In this document: one piece after another, positions 9,613 through 18,270 of the stretch
Layout of the letters: each line of letters starts with the position of its first letter
How positions within the stretch are numbered: position 1 is the first letter of the stretch
From: Streptomyces sp. Act143
GTDB taxonomy: Bacteria > Actinomycetota > Actinomycetes > Streptomycetales > Streptomycetaceae
NCBI RefSeq assembly: GCF_003143935.1
Contig: NZ_QFRX01000001.1
Location: 1,900,624-1,963,724 of the forward strand
DNA: 63,101 nt
Reading direction: 5' to 3'
The notes under the pieces: generated by a model
What the model was told of the DNA's origin: nothing
What the model saw: the letters and a program-made list of their open reading frames with translations, nothing else
The model's database searches: none
Program-made: the position numbers and the translations under genes

Positions 9613-9626
9613 AACTAGTGAGTTAG
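9613..9626. promoter_or_regulatory. Candidate TetR operator, quinate/shikimate operon
   Basis: The plus strand reads AACTAGTGAGTTAG, i.e. CTAACT-CACT-AGTT on the minus strand, with AACT/AGTT arms around a 4-bp centre. It lies about 31 nt upstream of the dehydrogenase start in the divergent promoter. The same CTAACT-N4-AGT core recurs before the transporter at 10502. Binding by the adjacent TetR protein is inferred. Confidence 0.45.
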
Positions 9627-9748
9627 TCATAACACCGGTCGCCTCCGCTTGGGAAGCCCTCGAAGCCCGCACCGGCACGCTCCCGGCCGGGCTTCTAGAA
9701 TCTGCGGCACGCGGCCGGACGGTCGCGCCCTACGCCCGAAGGAAGCCG

Positions 9749-10414
9749 ATGACCAGCGTCGAAGAACCGGCACGACCGAACGGGCGCATCCGTGACGCCG
9801 CCCGCACCAAGGCCGAGATCCTCGACGTGGCCACGCACGAGTTCGCCCGGGTCGGCTTCGCCGGGGCCCGCGTGGACGACATCGCCGCCCGCACCCGCAC
9901 CACGAAGCGGATGATCTACTACTACTTCGGTGGCAAGGAGCAGCTCTTCACGGCCGTCCTGGAGCGGGCGTACGGCGTGATCCGGGACGCCGAGCAGGAG
10001 CTCGACGTCGAGCACCTCGACCCGGTGGCGGCCATCCGGCGGCTGGCGGAGCTGACCTTCGACCACCATGAGGCGCACCCCGACTTCATCCGGCTGGTCA
10101 GCATCGAGAACATCCACGAGGCCGAGCACATCGCCGCCTCCGAGAAGCTCGGCAGGATCGGCTCGCCCGCCCTGGACGTCATCCGCCGCATCCTGGCGTC
10201 GGGACAGGAGTCCGGGCTGTTCACGGCCGACGTGGACGCCGTCGACCTGCACGCGATGATCAGCTCCTTCTGCTTCTTCCGGGTCGCCAACCGGCACACC
10301 TTCGGCGCCCTGTTCGGCCGCGACCTGGTCGACCCGGCGCAGCGGGAGCACTACCGGAACATGCTGGGCGACATGGTGATCGCGTACCTGACGGCGGACC
10401 GCACCGCCGGCTGA
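9749..10414 (+). CDS. TetR family regulator, probable quinate/shikimate repressor
   Basis: This 221-aa protein has an N-terminal TetR HTH at residues about 20-65 (RTKAEILDVATHEFARVGF, then TKRMIYYYFGGKEQLFTAVL). The C-terminal helical domain is of the kind common among aromatic-catabolism regulators. ATG 9749 follows AAGGAAG, and the longer upstream frame is not supported. It stands between the divergent dehydrogenase/dehydratase operon and the co-directional transporter. The shared CTAACT-N4-AGT motifs at both promoters suggest it controls both. Confidence 0.85.
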   Translation: MTSVEEPARPNGRIRDAARTKAEILDVATHEFARVGFAGARVDDIAARTRTTKRMIYYYFGGKEQLFTAVLERAYGVIRDAEQELDVEHLDPVAAIRRLAELTFDHHEAHPDFIRLVSIENIHEAEHIAASEKLGRIGSPALDVIRRILASGQESGLFTADVDAVDLHAMISSFCFFRVANRHTFGALFGRDLVDPAQREHYRNMLGDMVIAYLTADRTAG

Positions 10415-10457
10415 GTCCGGCGGACCGCCGCCGACCGACTTCCGGGGACCCGACCTC

Positions 10458-10525
10458 TTGACAGCGGGGAAACGCGCGCGCAACATCCCTACCCACCGGG
10501 ACTAACTATCCAGTGGGTTAATTAG
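10458..10525 (+). promoter_or_regulatory. Promoter/operator of the MHS transporter
   Basis: TTGACA at 10458-10463 is a good -35 box; the -10 about 17 nt later is weak. A 24-bp imperfect palindrome at 10502-10525 has arms CTAAcTAtCC and GGtTAaTTAG. It contains the CTAACT-N4-AGT core also found at 9613-9626, so it is a likely site for the TetR protein. Confidence 0.45.
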
Positions 10526-10603
10526 CCGGAGTTCACGAGACCCGGCCCCTCTCCCTCCCCACCGCTCTCTCCGCTTACGTTGGAGTTCCGCAAAGGAGCC
10601 GCC

Positions 10604-11953
10604 GTGTCCGTCCCCTCCCCCGCCACCGCGCCGCCCGGCCAGCCGAAGAAGGCGGCGACGGCCGCCTGGATCGGCAGCGCGCTGGAGTACTACGACTTCT
10701 TCATCTACGGCAGCGCGGCCGCGCTGATCTTCCCGGAGGTCTTCTTCGACGAGTCCGACCCGGCCACCGCGACCCTGCTGTCCCTGGCCACGTTCGGTGT
10801 CGCCTACGCCGCCCGCCCGGTCGGCGCCCTGTTCCTGGGGCACTTCGGCGACAAGCTCGGCCGCAAGAAGATCATGGTCTTCACGCTGATCCTGATGGGC
10901 CTGTCGACGTTCCTCATCGGCTGTCTCCCCACCCGCGCCCAGGTCGGCACGCTCGCCCCCGTCCTGCTGGTCCTGTGCCGCGTCCTCCAGGGCATCTCCG
11001 CCGCCGGTGAGCAGGCCAGCGCCAACTCCATGACGCTGGAGCACGCGCCGCCGCACCGGCGCGGCTTCTTCACCAGCTTCACCCTCAGCGGCACCCAGGG
11101 CGGTCAGCTGCTCGCCACGCTCGCCTTCATCCCGATCGCCGCGCTGCCCGACGAGCAGCTGCTGTCCTGGGGCTGGCGGGTGCCGTTCTGGCTGAGCATC
11201 GCGGTCGCCGTGGTCGGCTACGTCATCCGCCGCAAGCTGGAGGAGACCCCGGCCTTCGAGCAGCAGACGGCCACCGAGGGTGTCGTGAAGATGCCGCTGG
11301 CGATCCTGCTGCGCCACCACTGGGCGGACGTCCTGCGGGTGATCGCGGGCGCGCTCATCGCCTCGGTGTCGACGATCTTCACCGTGTGGGCGCTGGCCTA
11401 CGCGACGAGCGACTCGGTCGGCATGAGCCGCTCCTCGATGCTGTGGGTGGGCGCGCTGGCCAACGTGGCCGCGCTGGCCGCGATCCCGCTGTGGGCGACC
11501 CTGTCGGACCGCGTCGGCCGCCGACCGGTCTACCTGATCGGCGCGGTGGGCAGCGCGATCACGATGTTCCTCTACCTCTGGGCGATCTCCACGGGCAACT
11601 ACCCGCTCACGATGCTGCTCGGCATCCTCGCCTTCGGCGTGGTCTACAGCGCCGCGAACGGCGTGTGGCCGTCCTTCTACGGCGAGATGTTCTCGACCCG
11701 GGTCCGGCTGTCCGGCATGGCCATCGGCACCCAGATCGGCTTCGCCGTGGCCGGTTTCGCGGTCACCTTCGCCGCGCAGATCGCCGGCCCGGACGGCGAC
11801 GACTGGTCCGCCGTGGCCCTGTTCACCGCGGCGCTCTGCGTCCCGCCGATCATCGCGGCGCTCTCGGCCCGCGAGACCCACAAGGTCCCGACGGAACTGC
11901 TCGGCGAGCGCGCACGGGAGACGACGGCCGAGCGGGCGACCGTGACGGTCTGA
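10604..11953 (+). CDS. MHS-family MFS transporter, shikimate/quinate type
   Basis: This 449-aa 12-TM permease starts with GTG 10604 behind AAAGGAG. It has metabolite:H+ symporter signatures: WIGSALEYYDFFIYGSAAAL in TM1, the GHFGDKLGRKK loop, and RVLQGISAAGEQASA in TM4. MHS carriers take up shikimate, alpha-ketoglutarate, proline and similar solutes. With quinate/shikimate enzymes and a TetR next door, uptake of shikimate or quinate is the most likely role. A strong hairpin follows the gene. Confidence 0.85.
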   Translation: MSVPSPATAPPGQPKKAATAAWIGSALEYYDFFIYGSAAALIFPEVFFDESDPATATLLSLATFGVAYAARPVGALFLGHFGDKLGRKKIMVFTLILMGLSTFLIGCLPTRAQVGTLAPVLLVLCRVLQGISAAGEQASANSMTLEHAPPHRRGFFTSFTLSGTQGGQLLATLAFIPIAALPDEQLLSWGWRVPFWLSIAVAVVGYVIRRKLEETPAFEQQTATEGVVKMPLAILLRHHWADVLRVIAGALIASVSTIFTVWALAYATSDSVGMSRSSMLWVGALANVAALAAIPLWATLSDRVGRRPVYLIGAVGSAITMFLYLWAISTGNYPLTMLLGILAFGVVYSAANGVWPSFYGEMFSTRVRLSGMAIGTQIGFAVAGFAVTFAAQIAGPDGDDWSAVALFTAALCVPPIIAALSARETHKVPTELLGERARETTAERATVTV

Positions 11954-11980
11954 TTTGCTCCCTCCGCTTGATCCGCCAGA

Positions 11981-12014
11981 GGGTCCCCGGGCGCCGCCAC
12001 GGCTCCGGGGACCC
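11981..12014. terminator. Hairpin terminator after the MHS transporter
   Basis: GGGTCCCCGG at 11981-11990 pairs perfectly with CCGGGGACCC at 12005-12014 over a 14-nt loop. There is no U-tract, as is usual in Streptomyces. It separates the transporter from the convergent VOC gene (stop at 12032), so it may work on both transcripts. Confidence 0.7.
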
Positions 12015-12031
12015 GGCGTTCCCGCCCTGCG

Positions 12032-12442
12032 TCAGGCGTTGGACCACGCCCGCTCGCACAGCACCAGCCGGTATCCGTCCGGGTCCTCGATCGTGACGCC
12101 CCACTGGTTCCAGTACGGGTTCGGCGAGGAGACCCGCTTGCCGCCGTGCTGTTCGAGGCGGGTGACCAGGTCGACGGGGACGGGGCCGTCTACGTAGATC
12201 ACCAGGAGGTCCTCCTCCGTGGGGCGGGGCTCCACCGGGTGTGCGGCCTCGTGGACCAGTTCCAGGTGCCAGCCGGCGTCCGGCCAGCCGAGCATCAGGA
12301 GGTCGTGCTCGCCGGGCTCGGTGCCGCCCTCGGCCCGCCAGACGACGGCGAGTCCGAGCCCGCCCGCCCAGAAGCGCTCGGCCGCCGCGAGGTCACGGGA
12401 CGGGCGGGCGACGCGGATGTGGCTACGGCCGTTGACGGGCAT
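12032..12442 (-). CDS. VOC superfamily protein (glyoxalase/bleomycin-resistance fold)
   Basis: This 136-aa protein is a single vicinal-oxygen-chelate unit with paired beta-alpha-beta modules. SHIRVARPSRDLAAAERFW opens it, LELVH provides a mid-chain Glu/His, and IEDPDGYRLVLCER near the C-terminus carries the terminal metal-ligand Glu. ATG 12442 has AAAGAGG upstream; the larger reading frame further upstream lacks homology. The family includes glyoxalase I-like enzymes, dioxygenases and antibiotic-binding proteins, and no substrate can be chosen. It is not obviously linked to its neighbours. Confidence 0.8.
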   Translation of the reverse strand: MPVNGRSHIRVARPSRDLAAAERFWAGGLGLAVVWRAEGGTEPGEHDLLMLGWPDAGWHLELVHEAAHPVEPRPTEEDLLVIYVDGPVPVDLVTRLEQHGGKRVSSPNPYWNQWGVTIEDPDGYRLVLCERAWSNA

Positions 12443-12875
12443 CGTGACCTCTTTCTCAGCTGCGGGGCGTGTTCGGCAGCCTAGGCACACGCGGCACACG
12501 GGACCATCGGTCGTCCGTCCTGCACCCGCGGTCGTAGGACCGCCGGGCACCGCACCGTTGACAGGCGTCGTCCGCGGCAAGACCATCGGCCCCACGAGCA
12601 GTGAAGAGCGGCGCCGACCCAGCCCTCCGCGCGTCCCACCAGCCGGAGTGGGTGGCCCCCGTGCGTCCCGGCCGATTTCAGGGGCGGCCGGTGCGCGCGG
12701 TGCGGCCGGTGTTCGCCGGCGCCGCGGGGACTCCCCAGCCCTGATTCTCCCCCCGGGTGGAAATCCCGTACGCCCGCTCGGCCTTCAACCGCAGGTCGCG
12801 GCGGGGCGTGGCCCTGGTGGATCCCCGACGCAAGCCGGATAGACAGTGTCTACGCGCTGCTGGTAGACACTGTCC
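12443..12875. other. Intergenic region between VOC and TetR genes
   Basis: These 433 bp hold no supported gene; the open frames crossing it lack start signals and homology. The only clear structure is the pair of TetR-type palindromes at the right edge (12840-12876). The left part should contain the VOC promoter, but no good -35/-10 pair stands out. Confidence 0.4.
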
Positions 12876-12876
12876 A
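12840..12876. promoter_or_regulatory. Tandem operators of the TetR/MFS pair
   Basis: TAGACAGTGTCTA at 12840-12852 is a perfect 13-bp palindrome. TAGACACTGTCCA at 12864-12876 repeats it with one arm mismatch, 24 bp centre to centre. The second copy reaches the A of the ATG at 12876. No Shine-Dalgarno is visible, so the transcript may be leaderless with bound repressor covering the start. Autoregulation by the TetR product is inferred. Confidence 0.65.
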
Positions 12877-13454
12877 TGCATGAATCCGAGACCGGGCTGC
12901 GGGCCCGGCTGGTCGAGGCGGGCGTGGAGTTGGTGGCCCGGGAGGGCGCCCAGGCGCTGACCCTGCGGGAGATCGCACGCCGGGCGGGTGTCTCGCACGG
13001 TGCCCCGCGCCGCTACTTCCCGACCCACCTGGAGCTGCTGTCGGCCATCGCGCGCCGCGGATTCGGCGAACTGGCGGAGCGGGTCACGGCGGTGGCCGGG
13101 GACGGGACGGCCAGTCCGCGCGCCCAGCTCACCGGGCTCACCCACGCCTACCTGGCGTTCGCCCGGGAGAACCCCGGCATGTACGAGCTGATGTTCCGTC
13201 ACGATCTGCTGGAGAGCGGGCATCTGGGCCTGCGGGACACCAGCCTGCCGCTCTTCGGACGTCTGGTGGAGCTGGTCGGCCGGGTCCGCCCCGACCTGGA
13301 GGCCCGGCTGGTCGCGGGCGCGTTGTGGGCGAACCTGCACGGCATCGCCCAGCTGTGGAACTGGGGCAGTCTCCAACTGGCCACCGGAGCCGACGACTTC
13401 GTACCCCTGCTGCGGTCGGCCCTCGACGCGCACCTCGGGCGGGAGGACGGGTGA
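12876..13454 (+). CDS. TetR family regulator of the adjacent MFS exporter
   Basis: This 192-aa TetR protein has its HTH at residues about 25-55 (LTLREIARRAGVSHGAPRRY). That is the pattern of the TetR/WHG subgroup with C-terminal WHG-like ligand domain (ALWANLHGIAQLWNWG). It is followed directly by the MFS gene, with GTGA overlap at 13451-13454. This is the classical regulator-pump arrangement, in which the pump substrate usually relieves repression. The ligand is unknown. Confidence 0.87.
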   Translation: MHESETGLRARLVEAGVELVAREGAQALTLREIARRAGVSHGAPRRYFPTHLELLSAIARRGFGELAERVTAVAGDGTASPRAQLTGLTHAYLAFARENPGMYELMFRHDLLESGHLGLRDTSLPLFGRLVELVGRVRPDLEARLVAGALWANLHGIAQLWNWGSLQLATGADDFVPLLRSALDAHLGREDG

Positions 13455-14767
13455 ACCCGCGTCTGGCGCTCGCGAGCAGTGTCGTCGGAGCCGTGATCGT
13501 CGCCCTGGACGGCACCGTCCTCACCATCGCCCAGCCCACCCTGCAAAGGGACTTGAAGGCGTCGTTCGCGCAGGTCCAGTGGACCAGCACCGGCTATCTC
13601 ATCGCCGTGGCCGGGCTGCTGGTGTTCGCCGGGCGCCTCGGGGACCGGTACGGACATCGGCGGCTGTACGCGGTCGGCATGCTCGGCTTCGGGGCGGCGT
13701 CGGCCGGTATCGGGGCGGCGCCGGGGATCGGCTGGGTGATCGGACTGCGGGTCGTGCAGGGGGTGTTCGGGGCGCTGCTGCAACCCGCCACGCTCGGCAT
13801 GCTGCGGGCCGCGTACCCGCCGGACGGGCTGCGCACGCCGATCGCGGTCCGGACGGCGGCCATCGGGGTGTCGGCCGCGGTGGGGCCGCTGGTGGGCGGG
13901 GTACTGGTGGCCGGGCCCGGCTGGCGGGCGGTGTTCTTCCTCAACGTCGCTCCGGCGCTGGTGTTCGGGCTGCTCGCGCTGACGGGCCGGGACACGGCGC
14001 CCACGACGCGGGTGCGGCTGGACGTGCCCGGCGCCGTGCTCCTCGCGGTGACCCTGGGATGCCTCGTCCATGCGCTGGTGTCCTTGCGGTGGCCCGGTCT
14101 CGTCGCCGCCGTGGTCGCCGGTGCCGCCTTCCTGCGCCACGAGCGCCGCACCACGAGCCCGCTGCTGCCGCGGGCCGTCGCCGGTCCGGCGCTCGGTGTC
14201 CTGGTCGCCGCGTCGGCGGCACTGTCGGGCACGTTGTTCGTGAGCACGTACACCCTCCAGTACACGCTCGGTCTCGACCCGCTCCAAAGCGCCCTACGCT
14301 GCCTGCCGTTGGCCGTGCTGATGGTGGGCGCCGCTCCGCTGTGCGCGATCCTGCTGCGCCGGGTGGGAGCCCGGCGCACCGCGGTGACCGCGATGGCCGT
14401 GCTCGCGGCGGGGGTGCTGCTCCTGGACCGGGCCTCGGGCACGTTCGCGCTCTGCACCGGATTCGCCCTGCTGGGCGCCGGGTTCGGCACCGTGATGGTG
14501 GCGGCCACCCATGTCGTCGTCCGGCACAGTCCCGTCGAGTCGGCCGGGGTGGCGGGCGGGCTCCAGCAGACGGCGATGAACGTCGGGCCCACGCTGGGCG
14601 TGGCCGTCGCGACCACCCTGCTGGGGCACGGGCCGCTGGTGGTGCTCGCCGGGGTGGCGGTGATCGGGGCCGTGGCGAGCGGGGTGCTGCCGGGGCGCCC
14701 GTGGCCCGCCGCACCCACCGATCACGGCCGCGCGCAGGGCGGTTCACGGCTTGCTGAGCGACGATGA
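13451..14767 (+). CDS. MFS drug/proton antiporter (DHA2-like)
   Basis: This 438-aa multi-pass protein has DHA2 signatures: VALDGTVLTIAQPTLQRDL in TM1, WTSTGYLIAVAGLL, the loop GRLGDRYGHRRLY, and RVVQGVFGALLQPATLGM. It starts at GTG 13451 inside the TetR stop, so translation is coupled. DHA2 pumps export cationic or amphipathic drugs using the proton gradient. Between it and the next gene (65 bp) no terminator is evident. Confidence 0.85.
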   Translation: MNPRLALASSVVGAVIVALDGTVLTIAQPTLQRDLKASFAQVQWTSTGYLIAVAGLLVFAGRLGDRYGHRRLYAVGMLGFGAASAGIGAAPGIGWVIGLRVVQGVFGALLQPATLGMLRAAYPPDGLRTPIAVRTAAIGVSAAVGPLVGGVLVAGPGWRAVFFLNVAPALVFGLLALTGRDTAPTTRVRLDVPGAVLLAVTLGCLVHALVSLRWPGLVAAVVAGAAFLRHERRTTSPLLPRAVAGPALGVLVAASAALSGTLFVSTYTLQYTLGLDPLQSALRCLPLAVLMVGAAPLCAILLRRVGARRTAVTAMAVLAAGVLLLDRASGTFALCTGFALLGAGFGTVMVAATHVVVRHSPVESAGVAGGLQQTAMNVGPTLGVAVATTLLGHGPLVVLAGVAVIGAVASGVLPGRPWPAAPTDHGRAQGGSRLAERR

Positions 14768-14832
14768 GGTCTGAGGTCGGCGCGGCTGGGTATGCCGGAT
14801 CGCACCTCGACGAACGTATGCGGAGGAGAGCG

Positions 14833-16062
14833 ATGGCACAGCTGCGGCAAGAGGTGGACCCGAGTGAGGTCGGGCTGGACGCGAAGGCGCTGGACCGACT
14901 CGACCAGCACGTCGCCCACTACGTGGACGAAGGGCGGCTGCCGGGCTTCCTGGTGGCCGTCGCACGCGGCGGCCGGGTCGCGCACCTCACCACGCACGGC
15001 CACCGCGACCTGGCGGCCGGGCTGCCCGTCACCTCCGACACCCTGTGGCGGATCTACTCCATGACCAAACCGGTCGCCTCGGTCGCCGCGCTACTCCTGG
15101 TCGAGGAGGGGAAGCTGTCGCTGGACGATCCGGTGGCCCGGCACGTGCCCGCCTTCGCCGACGTCCAGGTCTACGAGAGCGGCTCCGGCGCGGACACCAG
15201 GACCCGCCCCCCGGCACGGCCCGTGCTCGTCCGGCACCTGATGACCCACACCGCGGGCCTGACCTTCGCCTCGTACCGCGCCCACCCGGTCGACGCCCTG
15301 TACCGCGAGGCCCACCTGGACTCCTCGGTGGTGCCCGGTTCGACGCTGGCCGAGACGGTCGACGTGTACGCGAGCCTGCCGCTCCAGTTCGAACCCGGCA
15401 CCCAGTGGAACTACTCGGTCGCCACGAATGTTCTGGGCCGCGTCATCGAGGTGGTGTCCGGGCAGCCGCTCGACGCGTTCTTCGCCGAACGGATCTTCGG
15501 GCCGCTGGGCATGCCCGACGCCGGGTTCTGGGTGCGGGACGAACAGGCGGGCAGGCTGGCCGAGTTGTACGGGGAGAGCGAGGGCGGCGGCATCGAGCCG
15601 ATCGCCGGTCTGCCGCTGCGCGGGCGCCCCCGTTTCCTGTCCGGCAGCGGCGGCATGGTGGCCTCGGCGTACGACGTCCACCGGTTCATGGAACTGCTGC
15701 GGCGCCGCGGCGAACTGGACGGCGTACGGCTGCTGTCCGCGGCGACGGTGGACCTGATGACCTCGAACCACCTTCCCGGCGGCGCCGACCTGCGTGCCTT
15801 CGGCAGCCGGCCCGCGCACGACGAACCCGGCAACGACGGTGTCGGTTTCGGCCTCGGTGTCTCCGTGGTGATCGACCCCGAGCGCACCAAGGCCCCCACG
15901 AGCCTCGGCATGTACGGCTGGAGCGGGGTCGCCACGACGACGTTCTGGGTCGACCCGCGCCGTGATCTCACGGTGCAGTTCATGACGCAGGTCCGCCCCA
16001 AGGGCTCGCACACGCTCTACCCCGAGTTGAAGCGGCTGGTGCACGAGGCCGTCACCGGTTGA
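14833..16062 (+). CDS. Serine hydrolase, class C beta-lactamase / esterase family
   Basis: This 409-aa protein has the SxxK nucleophile motif (YSMTKPVASVAALL near residue 80) and a Tyr-containing second motif (WNYSVATNVLGR near residue 200). The WSGVATTTFWVDP segment near residue 380 corresponds to the third motif region. It lacks a signal peptide, so it is probably a cytosolic esterase or transacylase of the EstB/LovD type rather than a secreted beta-lactamase. ATG 14833 follows GGAGGAGAG. Its TGA abuts the stop of the convergent saccharopine dehydrogenase gene with no spacer. Confidence 0.82.
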   Translation: MAQLRQEVDPSEVGLDAKALDRLDQHVAHYVDEGRLPGFLVAVARGGRVAHLTTHGHRDLAAGLPVTSDTLWRIYSMTKPVASVAALLLVEEGKLSLDDPVARHVPAFADVQVYESGSGADTRTRPPARPVLVRHLMTHTAGLTFASYRAHPVDALYREAHLDSSVVPGSTLAETVDVYASLPLQFEPGTQWNYSVATNVLGRVIEVVSGQPLDAFFAERIFGPLGMPDAGFWVRDEQAGRLAELYGESEGGGIEPIAGLPLRGRPRFLSGSGGMVASAYDVHRFMELLRRRGELDGVRLLSAATVDLMTSNHLPGGADLRAFGSRPAHDEPGNDGVGFGLGVSVVIDPERTKAPTSLGMYGWSGVATTTFWVDPRRDLTVQFMTQVRPKGSHTLYPELKRLVHEAVTG

Positions 16063-17216
16063 TCAGGCGTCCACCCGCAGGGTGAAGTCCACACCGTCCA
16101 GGGCGAGTTCGCGCAGCCATTCCTCCGACCGTGCGGCCGTCTCCGCGGCCCGGTTCAGGCCGGGCGGCAGCGAGCCGTCCAGGACGTGGCGGACGCCGAG
16201 GGCGAGGGTGCGCGAGACGCAGCGGGCCATCGCGCTCTCCTCCTCGTCGCCGGTCAGGTCCAGCAGGTAGTCGCCGGCCCACGCCTGCCCCGCCGGACCG
16301 GTCACGTCCAGCGACACGGCGAGGACGACGCGGTCCCGGTCGGCGTCGGTCGTCGGGTGGGCGGCCGCCAGCTCCCGGGCCAGGGCGGCGATCCGGGCCT
16401 CGTCCCCCGCCGCGAGCTCCTCGAAGACGGCGCTCCAGGCTTCGAGCCAGCCCTCCAGGCGCAGGGTGCCCCGGACGAAGGTCTGCGGCTTCCAGGCGGG
16501 CGGCATGCCGTACTGCTCGACGAACGGCACGCTGTCGCGGTTCGGGTAGACCTCGAAGGCCTCCCCGTCGACGACGTGCCGCCGGGTCGCCTCCCAGGGG
16601 CGCCCGACGGTGGTCTCGGCGCCGTCCGCGAGGTAACGGGCGGGCGAGCGCAGGGCGTTGAGGACACCGAGGGGCGCCCAGCTGAAGCGGTACCTGAAGT
16701 CGTTCGGCACCGCGGGGATGCCGCCGCAGTAGGAGGTGAGGCGGTACGAGGCCGCCGTGCCGTCGCCGATCGCGGCCCGGGCGCGGGCCACGAGGCTGTG
16801 CGCGAAGAGGTGGTCGATGCCCGGGTCGAGCCCCGCCTCGGTGAGGACGACGATCCCGGCCGCGGCGGCGGCGGGGACCTGGGCGAGCACCGCGTCCGAC
16901 ACATAGCTGGAGCAGGCGAAGTGCGCGCGCCCGGCGACACAGGCCGCCAGGATCGCGGTGTGCTCGGGCGCGGGCAGCATCGACACGACGACGTCCCCGG
17001 GGTGCAGGGCCGCCGTCAGCTTGTCCGGCGTGTAGGCACCGGGTGCGGCGCGGCCGGTGAGGCCCAGCCGGTCCAGGGCCTGCGCCGCGCGTTCCTCGGT
17101 GCGGTGCCACACCCGCACCCGTGCCGCCGTCCCGCACAGCTTCGCCAGCCCGCTGCCGGTGGACAGCCGGTGCCGATCCAGTGGACGGTGCCGCTCGCGG
17201 GAACGAGGTCAGACAT
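16063..17216 (-). pseudogene. Saccharopine dehydrogenase family protein, frameshifted near its N-terminus
   Basis: The ATG at 17216 encodes a normal N-terminus ending in VHWIGTG. The Rossmann glycine motif then continues (L-S-T-G-S-G-L-A-K) only after a +1 shift near 17164-17172. Restoring one G/C there gives 384 aa. From the shift to the stop at 16063 the frame is open and well conserved. The Rossmann site is cut, so as written the enzyme should be non-functional unless translation starts at an internal GTG (17118), which would lack the NAD(P) site. It overlaps the upstream gene by 8 nt. A sequencing error is an alternative. Confidence 0.75.
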
Positions 17217-18270
17217 GCGGCAACTCCCCTTCCGCGATGCCGTGTTCACGGCAGGCCTGGTGGAACCGGTCCAGAGCGCGCCCCCACGGGCCGTCGGTCC
17301 CGAAGTCGAGCAGCAGGGGCAGCAGCGAGCCGGAGAAGTCCTCGCTGGACTCCCTCGGCAGCAGCGAGGGCAGGTTGTCGATGGCGATCAGGTCGAGCGG
17401 GGGCTCCTTGCGCAGCCGGCGTACCGGCTCGGTCCACTCGGTGGTGCGGTCGTAGACCGGCAGGACGTTGAGCGGCGAGCCGACGTCGCAGGTGACGTCG
17501 GAGAGGGTGCGCAGGCGCCGGGCGGGGTCGTCGAGGTCGGTTCCGCGGACGAAGGGCGGCACGGGGGTGGTGGCCAGGACGCAGTTGACCAGGACGTCGT
17601 GGGCGAGGAGGGCCGGGCGGTCCAGGTCCCGGGTCTCGGCGAGGTCCCAGCAGGTGGGCGCGACACCGGCCGCCTCCAGGGCCCCGCGCGCGCCGCGTCC
17701 GCTGCGGCCCAGGGCGCCGATCACCAGCGCGGTGAAGTCCGCGTCCCCGGCCACGGGCCGGAGCGACGCGTCGAGCTCCTCCTTCGAGGTGGGCGTCAGC
17801 GGCGCGGCGAGCCGGCCCCGGTGCTGGAGCACCGCCAGGGCGGCGCCCAGGTATCCGGCCCAGTACCCGAAGGCGGCGAGCCGGCGCCCGGTGTCGTCCA
17901 CCAGGTACTCCAGGTCGAGCAGGGCCCCGCCCCCGGCGGCGAACCGGCGCAGCAGGCCGGCGGCGCCCGGCTGCCCCTTGTAGGCGTGCCCGAAGAAGAT
18001 GTGCCGGTGCGCCAACCGGTCGGGCCCGTCCGGGAGTTCCTTCAGGCCGAGGACGACGGCCTCCGGCGGCGCCGACACCCACGTCCCCGCGGGCGCGACC
18101 CGGGCGCCGGCCGCCTCGTACTCCTCGATCGGGAAGATCCGCTGCGGGGACTCCTCGACGGTCAGCCGCACCCCGCTCCCGGCCAGCCGGCGGGCGTCGG
18201 ACGGCACGATCGGGGTGCGTCGCTCGGTGGGACGGACCTCGTGGCGCAGCCACAGGTGGAGCTCGGTCAT
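17209..18270 (-). CDS. Saccharopine dehydrogenase, lysine-forming type (LYS1-like)
   Basis: This 353-aa protein has the AlaDH/PNT-type N-terminal fold of NAD-dependent saccharopine dehydrogenases. It opens with LRHEVRPTERRTPIVP, and HIFFGHAYKG follows near residue 90. DVTCDVGSPLNVLPVYD and IAIDNLPSLLPRESS are late signatures of the family. Family enzymes interconvert saccharopine with lysine plus 2-oxoglutarate. ATG 18270 overlaps the FAD oxidoreductase stop (ATGA). Its neighbour downstream is a second, frameshifted saccharopine dehydrogenase, so the operon handles saccharopine or a related opine. Confidence 0.83.
   Translation of the reverse strand: MTELHLWLRHEVRPTERRTPIVPSDARRLAGSGVRLTVEESPQRIFPIEEYEAAGARVAPAGTWVSAPPEAVVLGLKELPDGPDRLAHRHIFFGHAYKGQPGAAGLLRRFAAGGGALLDLEYLVDDTGRRLAAFGYWAGYLGAALAVLQHRGRLAAPLTPTSKEELDASLRPVAGDADFTALVIGALGRSGRGARGALEAAGVAPTCWDLAETRDLDRPALLAHDVLVNCVLATTPVPPFVRGTDLDDPARRLRTLSDVTCDVGSPLNVLPVYDRTTEWTEPVRRLRKEPPLDLIAIDNLPSLLPRESSEDFSGSLLPLLLDFGTDGPWGRALDRFHQACREHGIAEGELPHV

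Noticed and set aside
12219..12842. 207-codon open frame across the VOC/TetR gap
   Set aside because: Overlaps the VOC gene antisense, has Arg/Pro/Ser-rich composition and no homology or Shine-Dalgarno.
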